Assembly (NCBI RefSeq): GCF_003254505.1 | Contig: NZ_QFYP01000001.1 | Coordinates: forward strand, 2,216,001-2,280,000 | Length of the DNA: 64,000 nt | Direction of reading: 5' to 3' | DNA from: Phenylobacterium hankyongense | GTDB taxonomy: Bacteria > Pseudomonadota > Alphaproteobacteria > Caulobacterales > Caulobacteraceae | In this document: positions 17,240 through 25,108 of the stretch, one piece after another | Numbering within the stretch: position 1 is the first letter of the stretch | Layout: each line of letters opens with the position of its first letter | Position numbers and translations under genes: made by a program | The notes under the pieces: model-generated | What the model saw: the letters and a program-made list of their open reading frames with translations, nothing else | What the model was told of the DNA's origin: nothing | Database searches by the model: none

Positions 17240-18282
17240 CGGGCGACGGCCGCGGTGCGCACCTGCGCCCCGGTCTCCAGCTGGTACGCGCCGTCGGCCA
17301 CCAGGGGCAGGCGCGGATCGAGCGGACCCTGGACGACGTCCACGTCGCCGGCGTTGCGGACCACCGAGACGTCGACCCGCTGGGCCTTGCCGCCGCTGAC
17401 CTGGAACACGTAGTCGCGCTGTCCGTCGTTGAGCACGCCGACGTGCGGCGCGATCCAGCCGCTGACCTGTCCGATCGTGACCGCGGCGCGGAAGGCGTCG
17501 CCGAGGACGAGGCCGCCGCCGGCGACGCCGATGTCGGCGTCGACGAGCCGGGTCCGCGGATTGAGCGCCCCCGTCACCCGCAGCACCTGCCCTGGCACGC
17601 TCGGACCGCCCGAGAGGCTCTGCACGGTCGCCGGCTGGCCGGGCCGCAGCCGCGCCGCCGAGGCCGGGTCGAAGCCCGCTGTGACCACCAGGCCGCCATT
17701 GCGGGCGACCGTCATCAGCGCCGCGCCGGCCATCGTCTGGTCGCCCACGGCGACCGGGATCGACACCACCACGCCGTCGAACGGCGCCGTCACGCGGCCG
17801 GAGGCGACGCCGGCGCCCTGCTGGGCGAGGGCGGCGAGATTGGCCTGGGCGCTGCGCAGGCCCGCCTCGGCCTGGGCCACCTGGTCCTGGGTGGCGAGCT
17901 GTTGCGAGAACAGCTGGCTGACGTGGGCCTGCTGGGTCTCGGCGAGCTTCACCGCCGCCGCGGCCTGGCGGTAGGCGCTGACCGAGGTCGGCTGGAGGCT
18001 GTAGGCCAGCAGCGGCTGACCGGCCCGCACCAGGGCGCCCGGGGCGACGAGGATGGCGTCCACCTGCGCCGGCTGGCGCACGCTCAGCGTCTGCAGCGCG
18101 CCGGTCGCCGGCGCCGCGGCGCCGTAGACCGTCACCACGTCGGGCACGGCGCCCTGGGTCGCCGGCTGGGTGCGCACCAGCACGCTCGGCTTCGGCGCGG
18201 GCGGCGGCGGCTGGCTGCAGGCGGCCAGGGCAAGCGTGGCGCCCGCCGCCTGGAGGGCGAGAAGGATGGGGCGCGACGTCAT
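17236..18282 (-). CDS. RND efflux periplasmic adaptor lipoprotein (HlyD/MFP family)
   Basis: The ATG at 18282 overlaps the outer-membrane gene stop (ATGA) and gives 348 residues. An AGGAAA ribosome-binding site lies just upstream. The N-terminus has a lipobox-like ALAACS, so it is probably a lipoprotein. Lipoyl-like halves (QPAQVDAILVAPGALVRAGQPLLAY and VTAPFDGVVVSIPVAVGD) flank a coiled-coil hairpin (about residues 105-160), followed by beta-barrel and membrane-proximal domains. It bridges the permease and the TolC-like channel. The open frame continues far upstream, but only this start fits. Confidence 0.9.
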   Translation of the reverse strand: MTSRPILLALQAAGATLALAACSQPPPPAPKPSVLVRTQPATQGAVPDVVTVYGAAAPATGALQTLSVRQPAQVDAILVAPGALVRAGQPLLAYSLQPTSVSAYRQAAAAVKLAETQQAHVSQLFSQQLATQDQVAQAEAGLRSAQANLAALAQQGAGVASGRVTAPFDGVVVSIPVAVGDQTMAGAALMTVARNGGLVVTAGFDPASAARLRPGQPATVQSLSGGPSVPGQVLRVTGALNPRTRLVDADIGVAGGGLVLGDAFRAAVTIGQVSGWIAPHVGVLNDGQRDYVFQVSGGKAQRVDVSVVRNAGDVDVVQGPLDPRLPLVADGAYQLETGAQVRTAAVAR

Positions 18283-19646
18283 CGCGGGGTTTCCTGTGAC
18301 AACGGTTGAACGGAAGGCAGCCCGGCGCCGACGACGGTGGCGATCGCCACCTGCTGCTCGAGCAGCGTCTGCTCCAGGGTGATCGCCTGCGCGGCTCGGG
18401 TGAGGCGGGCGTTGACCAGGTCCACGTAGGTGCGCTGGTCGATATTGCGGGTGCGCATGGCGGCTTCCGCCTGGGCGGCGCGGCGCTCGGCGACGGGCAG
18501 GTCGGCGCGCGTCTGCTCCAGCTGGGCCTGGGTGACGGCGATTTCCTTCAGCCGGGCGCGGACGTCGCCCACCGCGGCGGTGAGCCGGGCGGCGTATTCC
18601 TCGTGCAGCTGGACCCGGGTGGCCCGCTCGATGGCGATGCCGCCCTGGTTGCGGTCGAAGATCGGCAGGCCGAGGCTGGCGGTCGGGCCGCCGTTGCGCA
18701 CGTTGGCGTTGTCGCTGCCGCCGGAGGCGCCCATGGTCAGGTTGGGGAACTGCGACAGCAGCGCCGTGCGCAGCTTGGCGTCCTCGGCGGCGTAGCCCAG
18801 CTGCAGCGCCACCAGATCGGGCCGCCGCTGCGCCAGGTTGGGCAGGTCTCGCTCGATCGCCGCGGGATCCAGCGGCGGCAGGTCCACGGTGTCGGCGAGC
18901 GGCACGACCACCTCGGGCGCGAGGCCCAGCAACGCGTTCAGCTGGTGCCGCTCGGTGAGCAGCCGGCGTTGCAGGTCGTCGAGCTGGACCTGCGTGGCCT
19001 GCTGCGTCGCCAGATAGGGCGCGGTGTCCGTCAGGGTCAGGTTGCCGGCCGCGACGGCGGTCTCCAGCCGCTGGCCGCGCTGGGCGAGCAGGTCGCGCGC
19101 CTGGGTGAGGAGCGTGAGGCTGTGCTGGCCTTCGATCAGGTCGACGGCCAGCAGGCGGGCCTGGCCGGCGACCTGCCATTCGCGCCAGAGGATGTCGGCG
19201 TCGACCTGCTGCACGGTCTTCTGCGCCGCCTCCTTGCGGGTGCGGTAGGTGAGCAGGGCGTGGATGTCGAAGCTCAGCGCCGCGTTCCAGGCGGTGGTGG
19301 TCCCGACGCCGGCCAGCAACGGCAGGATGGCGAAGCTGAGCTGCGGATTGGGCAGCACGCCGGCCTGGATCAGCTGGGCCTGGGCGACACCGTGCTGGGC
19401 GCGGACCGCGCGCAGGTCGGGGTTGTTCTGCACCGCCAGGGCGGTGACCTGCTCCACGCTGAGGGGTCCGGCGGGCAGAGGCTGGTCGTGGGCCAGTTGG
19501 TCGACCGCAGGCGCCAGCTGCGCGGCGGCGGTAAGCGGCAGCGGCGAATAGCTCGCGCAGCCCGTCAGAAGGGCCGCCGCCAGCGCCACGCACGCCGTTG
19601 AAAGTGCGGGCCTGCGTGCAGGTGCGCCTTCGCCATCCTTGTCCAT
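18279..19646 (-). CDS. TolC-like outer membrane efflux lipoprotein (NodT family)
   Basis: The protein has 455 residues from ATG 19646, preceded by GGGAGAGAG. The signal peptide ends in a lipobox, LLTGCAS. Two outer-membrane efflux repeats follow: NNPDLRAVRAQHGVAQAQ (about residue 75 on) and RRPDLVALQLGYAAEDAK (about 265 on). Long alpha-helical stretches fit the periplasmic tunnel. It forms the outer channel for the adjoining adaptor and permease. The 4-bp overlap at its 3' end shows translational coupling. Confidence 0.9.
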   Translation of the reverse strand: MDKDGEGAPARRPALSTACVALAAALLTGCASYSPLPLTAAAQLAPAVDQLAHDQPLPAGPLSVEQVTALAVQNNPDLRAVRAQHGVAQAQLIQAGVLPNPQLSFAILPLLAGVGTTTAWNAALSFDIHALLTYRTRKEAAQKTVQQVDADILWREWQVAGQARLLAVDLIEGQHSLTLLTQARDLLAQRGQRLETAVAAGNLTLTDTAPYLATQQATQVQLDDLQRRLLTERHQLNALLGLAPEVVVPLADTVDLPPLDPAAIERDLPNLAQRRPDLVALQLGYAAEDAKLRTALLSQFPNLTMGASGGSDNANVRNGGPTASLGLPIFDRNQGGIAIERATRVQLHEEYAARLTAAVGDVRARLKEIAVTQAQLEQTRADLPVAERRAAQAEAAMRTRNIDQRTYVDLVNARLTRAAQAITLEQTLLEQQVAIATVVGAGLPSVQPLSQETPR

Positions 19647-19684
19647 CTCGAACTCTCTCCCGCGCCCACGCGCGCCTGGCCGGC

Positions 19685-19831
19685 TCAGAGGAGCCGGTAG
19701 GCGAAGATCGCCACCGCCCCGAGCGCGAGCAGGATCAGGGCGAAGCCGCCGAGCCGCGGCGAGACGAGGCAAAGGCTGCCCGCCAACACCAGGGCCAGAG
19801 CGCCGCCTCCCAACCACACCTTCCGGCTCAC
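19685..19831 (-). CDS. 48-residue two-helix membrane protein at the head of the RND operon
   Basis: A GTG start at 19831 with GGGAG 5-6 bp upstream opens a 48-codon frame ending at TGA 19685. The peptide is almost wholly hydrophobic: helix 1 about residues 6-24 and helix 2 about 29-46, joined by a short SPRLGG turn. It ends with basic YRLL. The same GGGAGACCGAT element precedes the divergent kinase. It lies 38 bp upstream of the outer-membrane gene on the same strand, so it is probably the first gene of the efflux operon. Small membrane proteins of this kind sometimes modulate RND pumps (AcrZ is one), but no homology is claimed. Confidence 0.6.
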   Translation of the reverse strand: MSRKVWLGGGALALVLAGSLCLVSPRLGGFALILLALGAVAIFAYRLL

Positions 19832-19908
19832 ATCGGTCTCCCAAAGGCTCCAAGCCCGGGCCTTGACGCCATCCTCGCGGATCCGTGCGGCAGCCGCCTC
19901 GCGCGCGA

Positions 19909-19924
19909 CTTACAAGGGTGTAAG
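19909..19924. promoter_or_regulatory. Palindromic operator in the efflux/kinase divergent promoter
   Basis: CTTACA and TGTAAG are exact reverse complements around AGGG. The site lies between the divergent 48-residue protein gene (start 19831) and kinase gene (start 20030). A near copy occurs at 22847-22862, upstream of the intact response regulator. This is the size and spacing expected for an OmpR-family regulator dimer. Confidence 0.6.
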
Positions 19925-20029
19925 CTCCCTGCGCGGCCCCCGCGGAACCGGACGGCCGAGGAATGCCGGACAGCAAAGGACCCTCATGGCCCCTGCCACC
20001 GCGGACCGCCCTGCATGACTGGGAGACCG

Positions 20030-21382
20030 ATGAGACGGTCAGTGCGGCTACGGCCGCTGGCCTTCACCGTCTTTGCGATGATCACCGTCCTGGGCGCGGT
20101 GGCCCTGGCCTTCTACATGGTCAACCTGTCGGCCGAGGACGTCTTCCTGGACCGCGAGCACAACGCCGCCATGGCGGAGCGGCAGATCCTCACCGAGGCG
20201 TTCGAGCTCGAAGGGGTCCCGGGGCTGGTGACGCGGATGGAGCGTCGATCGAGGCTGGCGGCGCCCGAGGCCCACTATGGGCTGTTCGACGCCGCCGGGC
20301 GGCGGATCGGCGGCGACCTGCTGGCGGCGCCGCACCGGCTGCCGAGCGGCGGCTGGGGCCAGGTCGAGTCGCGGACCCTGGCCGGACCGATCGCCCTCCA
20401 TGCGACCACGGAGAGGCTGCCGGACGGCTCGCTGCTGGTCATCGGCCGGGACGCGGCCGGACAGCGGGACTACGAAAGCCGCACCGCCGATGGCCTGTTG
20501 ATCGCGCTGGGGATCGTCGTCACCGCCAGCCTGGGGGTCGGGCTGCTCTTGAACGCCCTGGTGATCCAGCGGGCCAACGCGGTGGCCGGCGTCGCCGAGC
20601 GGATCGCGGCCGGAGACCTCGGCGCGCGGGCCGAGGTCTCCGAGCGCGGCGACTCCTTCGACCGGATCGGCGAGTCCCTGAACCGGATGCTGGACCGTAT
20701 CGAGGAGCTGTTGACCGGCATGCGCACGGTCACCGACAGCCTCGCCCACGACCTGCGCACGCCGTTGACCCGGATGCGACGCGCCGTCGAAGTCGCCCTC
20801 GACCCGGCGACCAGCCATGGGGATTGCCGCGACGCCCTGGAATCCGTCAGCACCGAGCTGGAGCGGGTGCTCTCGGTGTTCACCGCCCTCATCGACATCG
20901 CCCGGGCGGAATCCGGCCTCTCGCGCGAGATGATGCAGCCGCTTCGGCTGGACGAGATGGTGGTCGACCTGGCGAGCCTCTTCGCACCCGTGCTGGAGGA
21001 CGCCGGCCAAACGCTGGAGATCGCCCCGATGGCCCCGCTGGCGATGGACGGCCACGAGCAGCTGCTCCGCCAGGCGGTCGGCAACCTGCTGTTCAACGCG
21101 GCGCGGCACGCCGGCTCGGGCGCGACGGTCACGCTGGCGGTGCTGAGTGCTCCTGGCCGCGCGGAGATCGTCGTCGCGGACAACGGGCCCGGCATCCCGG
21201 AGGCGGACCGCGGTCGGGTGAAGGATCGGTTCGTGCGGCTGGACGCCGCCCGCGGCGGCTCCGGCTCGGGCCTCGGGCTGTCCATCGTCGCGGCGGCGGC
21301 GAAGCTGCACGGCGGCGAGCTTCGGCTGGAGGACAACAGGCCCGGGCTCCGTGCGGTCCTCACCCTGGTGCGGGGAGCCTGA
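20030..21382 (+). CDS. HAMP-domain sensor histidine kinase
   Basis: The protein has 450 residues from ATG 20030, chosen because GGGAG sits 4-5 bp upstream; an in-frame ATG at 20015 lacks such a site. Two membrane helices (about 9-32 and 157-180) flank a periplasmic sensor of roughly 125 residues. HAMP follows, then a HisKA box with His240 in SLAHDLRTPLTRMR, and HATPase_c with NLLFNAARHA, VADNGPGIPEADRG and GSGLGLSIV. All catalytic boxes are intact. Its likely partner is the intact OmpR-type regulator at 22985, since the nearer regulator is degenerate. It is divergent from the RND operon and so probably controls it. Confidence 0.9.
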   Translation: MRRSVRLRPLAFTVFAMITVLGAVALAFYMVNLSAEDVFLDREHNAAMAERQILTEAFELEGVPGLVTRMERRSRLAAPEAHYGLFDAAGRRIGGDLLAAPHRLPSGGWGQVESRTLAGPIALHATTERLPDGSLLVIGRDAAGQRDYESRTADGLLIALGIVVTASLGVGLLLNALVIQRANAVAGVAERIAAGDLGARAEVSERGDSFDRIGESLNRMLDRIEELLTGMRTVTDSLAHDLRTPLTRMRRAVEVALDPATSHGDCRDALESVSTELERVLSVFTALIDIARAESGLSREMMQPLRLDEMVVDLASLFAPVLEDAGQTLEIAPMAPLAMDGHEQLLRQAVGNLLFNAARHAGSGATVTLAVLSAPGRAEIVVADNGPGIPEADRGRVKDRFVRLDAARGGSGSGLGLSIVAAAAKLHGGELRLEDNRPGLRAVLTLVRGA

Positions 21383-21392
21383 GCGGCGGCGT

Positions 21393-22094
21393 TCAGTCGC
21401 CCTCGTCGAGCAGGCAATAGCCGATCCCCGGCACCACGTGGATGAGCTGGAGGGGAGAGCCGCCGTCCACCTCCGTGCGGATCCGGTCGATGCTGGCCCG
21501 CAGGGTGCGGGGTCCCGGGTCGCGCCCCCAGACATGCCGCAGCAGGCTGTCGCGGGTGACGGCGCGACCGTGGTTGCGGACCAGATAGGCGAGCAGGTCG
21601 AAGTCACGCCCCGGCACCCGCAGCGCGCGCCCGGCCCGCGCGGCCGAGCGGTTCTCCAGGTCGAGCTCGAGATCGGCGACCGCGAGGAGGGTCGGCGCGT
21701 CGCGCTGCGGCGGGGGCCGGGCCAGGGCGGCGACGCGGGCCAGCAGGGTTTCATCGGCGAACGGCTGGGCGAGGTGATCGTCCGCCCCCGCGCCGAGCGC
21801 CTCCCGGCGCGCCTCGGCGCCGTCGGTGGCGGAGAGCAGCAGCATCGGTGCGGTGAGGCCGCAGGCGCGGAGGATTCGCACCAGGGCGAGGCCGTCGATC
21901 TCGGGCAGGTCGCGGTGGAGCAGGATCAGGTGGTGATCGCTGCCCACCGCGCGCGACAGGCCCTCGCGCCAGGAGTAGGCGCGGCCCACCCGGTGGCCCG
22001 CGGTCGCCAGCCGGAGCGCCAGCGCCGTCGCGGCCGTGCGGTGGCCGTCCACGAGCAGGATGCGCGTGGCTGTCGCCGCCGTCAGGCGTGACAT
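21393..22094 (-). CDS. OmpR-type response regulator with a degenerate receiver
   Basis: The 233-residue protein has a receiver (about 10-125) and an intact C-terminal winged helix (about 140-230; RTEVDGG, VVPGIGYCLL). In the receiver, the acidic pair after the first strand is Gly17-His18. The phosphoacceptor position, four residues before the conserved Pro, is His60 instead of Asp. The conserved Lys before Pro-Phe is Gln (HLAQPF). Conventional phosphorylation is therefore unlikely, and DNA binding may depend on protein contacts or be constitutive. The start overlaps the upstream kinase-like gene by 13 bp. It converges on the HAMP kinase gene with a 10-bp gap. Confidence 0.85.
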   Translation of the reverse strand: MSRLTAATATRILLVDGHRTAATALALRLATAGHRVGRAYSWREGLSRAVGSDHHLILLHRDLPEIDGLALVRILRACGLTAPMLLLSATDGAEARREALGAGADDHLAQPFADETLLARVAALARPPPQRDAPTLLAVADLELDLENRSAARAGRALRVPGRDFDLLAYLVRNHGRAVTRDSLLRHVWGRDPGPRTLRASIDRIRTEVDGGSPLQLIHVVPGIGYCLLDEGD

Positions 22095-22732
22095 GGGGCC
22101 GTGGACGCCCGGGTCCTGTGCGCCAGGGTGGATTCGGGCAGGCTGAGGGTGACCATCATGCCCTGGCGGTCGGAGTGGATGCACAGGTCGCTGTCCAGCG
22201 CATGCGCCAGCCTGCGGACCAGCATCATCCGGTTGCTGCTGGCCCCGCCGCGGGCGCCGGAGCGGTTGTCGGCGACCGCGCACATCCATCCGTCGGGGCG
22301 GTGTCGCAGGCAGATGCTGACCCGCCCGCAGTCCCGCCCGACGAAGGCGTGTTTGGCCGCGTTGGCGACCAGGTCGGCGATGATCAGATCCAGGGTCTGG
22401 CAGATCTCACGCGGCAGGGTTCCGGGGTCGGCGCTGAGCTCGCAGTGGAGGCCGCGCGGCGCCAGCAGCGCGTCGCACAACCCGCCGCACAGCCTCGCCA
22501 TGTGGGCGGGCGCATCCACCAAATCCTCTCCGGGATCCTCGCCCAGCGTTCGGTGCACGCAGGCGAAGGCCTGGACGCGGCTGGCGAAGGCGCCGACGGC
22601 CTGGCTGAAGGCGGGATCGTCCAGGTCGCCGAGGTCGGATCGCAGGAATCCGTAGAGTGAGGCGAGGGTGTTCAGGAAGCGGTGGTTCGCCTCTTGGAAG
22701 TCGAGTTCCGGCTCGGCGGTGGCGCTGTTCAT
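22082..22732 (-). CDS. HisKA_2/HWE-like histidine kinase or phosphotransferase, probably degenerate
   Basis: A 216-residue soluble protein without a sensor domain. The dimerisation helix has EANHRFLNTLASLYGFLR with candidate phospho-His17. A GHKL-type domain follows, with an N-box-like NAAKHAF. The G1 box reads VADNRSGARG instead of DNGxGxP, and the G2 loop lacks a GLGL motif, so ATP binding is doubtful. It may act as a phosphotransferase or as a non-catalytic partner. It precedes and overlaps the degenerate regulator gene. Divergent from the intact regulator at 22985, with a 252-bp gap. Confidence 0.7.
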   Translation of the reverse strand: MNSATAEPELDFQEANHRFLNTLASLYGFLRSDLGDLDDPAFSQAVGAFASRVQAFACVHRTLGEDPGEDLVDAPAHMARLCGGLCDALLAPRGLHCELSADPGTLPREICQTLDLIIADLVANAAKHAFVGRDCGRVSICLRHRPDGWMCAVADNRSGARGGASSNRMMLVRRLAHALDSDLCIHSDRQGMMVTLSLPESTLAHRTRASTAPCHA

Positions 22733-22846
22733 GGCGGGCTCCGGGGGCGTGGCCAGAGGGCTCCGGGTCGGAACCGGACCGGGTCGCGACCCATCACATT
22801 TGACGCATCCTTTGGCGCGCGGCCTCACAGCGGCCTGCCTGCTTGC

Positions 22847-22862
22847 CTTACAGAAATGCAAG
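22847..22862. promoter_or_regulatory. Second copy of the CTTACA-type operator
   Basis: CTTACA and TGCAAG around GAAA match the perfect palindrome at 19909-19924 in 11 of 12 arm positions. It lies in the divergent gap between the degenerate pair (start 22732) and the intact regulator (start 22985). A further half-site-like CCTTGTAAAGG is at 22902-22912. It fits autoregulation by the intact regulator. Confidence 0.5.
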
Positions 22863-22984
22863 CCTCGCGCGGCCCCACGGGCGCGGCTTCGCAAGCGGCG
22901 TCCTTGTAAAGGCCGGCGTCCGGAGTCCTATACACACAGGGCCTCGAGGGCTGACTCGGCAGCCGGACGCCAAGGAGGTTAGGC

Positions 22985-23668
22985 ATGCCCAGGCGCGTGC
23001 TGGTGGTCGAGGACGACTCCTCGACCGCGGACTACATCGCCAAAGGCCTGCGTGAGGAGGGCTTCACCGTCGAGCACGTCGGCGACGGCCGCGACGCCCT
23101 CTACCTGGCGACCTCGTCCGAATTCGACGCCATCGTCATGGACCGCATGATCCCCGGGCTCGACGGCCTCACGGTGGTCAAGGCGCTGCGCGCCGCGGCG
23201 GTGCCGACCCCGATCCTGATCCTCTCGGCCATGGGCCACCTCGACGAGCGCGTCAAAGGCCTCCGGGCGGGCGGAGACGACTACCTGACCAAGCCGTTCG
23301 GCTTTTCGGAGCTGCACGCCCGGCTCGAGAACCTGATCCGCCGGCGCACCGAGAAGACCGTGGAGACCGAGCTCCGCTGCGGCGGGCTGGTCATGGACCT
23401 CCTGACCCGCAAGGTCGTGCGCGACGGCCGGCCGATCGAGCTCCTGCCGCGCGAGTTCAAGCTGCTGGAGTTCCTGCTGCGCAACCAGAACCGCGTGGTC
23501 ACCCGGGTGATGCTGCTGGAACGGGTCTGGGACTACCGCTTCGATCCGCACACCAGCATCATCGACACCCACATCAGCCGGCTCCGCAAAGCCCTGGAGA
23601 CCGGCTTCGACAAGCCCTTGCTGCACACCGTGCGGGGCGCGGGCTACCGGCTTTCCGAGGAGCCCTAG
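22985..23668 (+). CDS. OmpR-family response regulator, intact
   Basis: The 227-residue protein has a canonical receiver: VVEDDSS (Asp10, Asp11), phosphoacceptor Asp53 in VMDRMIPGLDG, LILSAMG and YLTKPF. The C-terminal winged helix has PREFKLLEFLLRNQ, DTHISRLRKALE and VRGAGYRL. It is most like the QseB/CusR type. No kinase gene follows it; the best partner is the HAMP kinase at 20030, which is separated by the degenerate pair. The operator copies near 19909 and 22847 suggest that it controls the RND operon and itself. An AGGAGG ribosome-binding site precedes the ATG. Confidence 0.92.
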   Translation: MPRRVLVVEDDSSTADYIAKGLREEGFTVEHVGDGRDALYLATSSEFDAIVMDRMIPGLDGLTVVKALRAAAVPTPILILSAMGHLDERVKGLRAGGDDYLTKPFGFSELHARLENLIRRRTEKTVETELRCGGLVMDLLTRKVVRDGRPIELLPREFKLLEFLLRNQNRVVTRVMLLERVWDYRFDPHTSIIDTHISRLRKALETGFDKPLLHTVRGAGYRLSEEP

Positions 23669-23673
23669 CGCCG

Positions 23674-25095
23674 TCAAGCGGCCAGGCTCGCGGGCAGGAT
23701 GATCCCGGCCGCGGCCATGACTCGATGGCCCATCTCCGCCGCCCGGCGGATCGAGCCGGCCTCCGCCTGCATGGCGGCGTGGGCGAACTTCCGCACCCGC
23801 CCGGCGACCATCACCGTGTGCACGTTGGCGACGCTGGCGTGGAAGACCGCCGCCTGCACGGGATTGACCAGGGGCGAGGAGCGCTCGTGCGCCCACGATA
23901 GGATGGTCAGGTCGGCGTCCTTGCCCGGGGTGATCGAGCCGATGCGGTGGTCGAGGCCGAGCGCCTTGGCGCCTTGCAGGGTGGCGGAGATCAGCGCGTC
24001 GCGGGCGCCGATCGGCAGATGGTCGAGCATGGCGCCGCCTTCGTGCGCCTTGGCGTTGGCGAGCATGCGCTGCGCCTGCACGGCGAAGCGCATCTGAGAG
24101 AACATGTCGGCGCTGACGCTGCAGACCACGTCGGTGCCGAGCGTGATACGCCCGCCCGCCGCCTGCACGCGCCCGGTGACCGGCAGGCCATGGCCCATCT
24201 GCATCTCGACCTCCGGCGTCACCGAGATGCTGGCGCCGAGGTCCAGCGCCAGGGCGATCTCGTCGTCCAGCAGGCGGTTGCAGTGGGTGAGGTTGATGTC
24301 CGGACCGAGCAGCCCCGCCTTGGCGAGCGTGCGGGTGTCGGGCGAGTAGTCGCCGTACATGCCGACGGCCAGGTGCATGCTGGCCATGATCCCGAGCGAT
24401 CGCGCCAGCTCGATGTCGGCCCGGTTGACCTCCATGCCCGCGAAGTCGGGCCCGCGGATGGACATGCCCAGCGTGACCAGGGCGTCATTGGACGACAGCC
24501 GGCTCTTGCGGATGCGGACGATGTCGTCGGGATGGCGTTCGCGGCTCTGGTAGTACCAGCGCCCGACGTCGTCGCCGGGGGTGCCGTGGCCGAACACCGC
24601 GCGGACGCCCGACTGCTGCAGGCCGTCGATGGCCGCGTCGGCGTGGTCGGGCGAGTTCATGATGTGCGCCCAGTCGTAGACCGTCGTCACGCCGGCATCG
24701 ACCTGCTCGATGGCCCCCAGCTGGGTGGCCACGCGCACGTCCTCGGGCTCGTAGTACTTGCCGACCGCGCCCAGGATGTAATGCAGGTAGTCGCCGAAGG
24801 AGTAGTCGCCGGCGCAGCCCTTGATCAGCGTCTGCCACAGGTGGACGTGGCTGTTGACGAAGCCGGGGATGACGACCTTGTCGGTCCCGTCGATCACCAC
24901 CGCGCCGTCGCAGGCGAGCTCGCGGCCGACCGCGGCGATCCTGCCGTCCTTGACCAGCACGTCGCCCTCCAGGTCGCCGAGGGTGTCGTCCAGGGTGACC
25001 AGGTGGGCCTGCCGGACGAGGATCGGGCGCGAGGGGTCGAGCAGCGCCGCCTTCTGGGCGGCGGCGTTCGGATCCTGGGGGACGGCGTCGGTCAT
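23674..25095 (-). CDS. Amidohydrolase family protein (TrzA/AtzA-type), copy 2
   Basis: The 473-residue cytoplasmic enzyme has the subtype-III metal site: HxH in VNSHVHLWQT, His in MHLAVGM, His in LTHCNRLLDDE and Asp in LGTDVVCSVS. It lacks a carboxylated lysine. The family removes amino or chloro groups from, or hydrolyses, N-heterocycles and related amidines (AtzA, TrzN, guanine deaminase). It follows the paralogous amidohydrolase gene by 13 bp on the same strand, and both lie downstream of lacI, so they probably form one operon. The substrate is not determinable. The 3' end faces the response regulator gene 5 bp away. Confidence 0.87.
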   Translation of the reverse strand: MTDAVPQDPNAAAQKAALLDPSRPILVRQAHLVTLDDTLGDLEGDVLVKDGRIAAVGRELACDGAVVIDGTDKVVIPGFVNSHVHLWQTLIKGCAGDYSFGDYLHYILGAVGKYYEPEDVRVATQLGAIEQVDAGVTTVYDWAHIMNSPDHADAAIDGLQQSGVRAVFGHGTPGDDVGRWYYQSRERHPDDIVRIRKSRLSSNDALVTLGMSIRGPDFAGMEVNRADIELARSLGIMASMHLAVGMYGDYSPDTRTLAKAGLLGPDINLTHCNRLLDDEIALALDLGASISVTPEVEMQMGHGLPVTGRVQAAGGRITLGTDVVCSVSADMFSQMRFAVQAQRMLANAKAHEGGAMLDHLPIGARDALISATLQGAKALGLDHRIGSITPGKDADLTILSWAHERSSPLVNPVQAAVFHASVANVHTVMVAGRVRKFAHAAMQAEAGSIRRAAEMGHRVMAAAGIILPASLAA

Positions 25096-25108
25096 GGGGA
25101 GGGTTTCC

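Noticed and set aside
17236-19593. A single 785-codon frame that would fuse an N-terminal extension to the RND adaptor
   Set aside because: The extension is an alternate frame of the TolC-like gene. The lipoprotein signal at 18282 marks the adaptor start.
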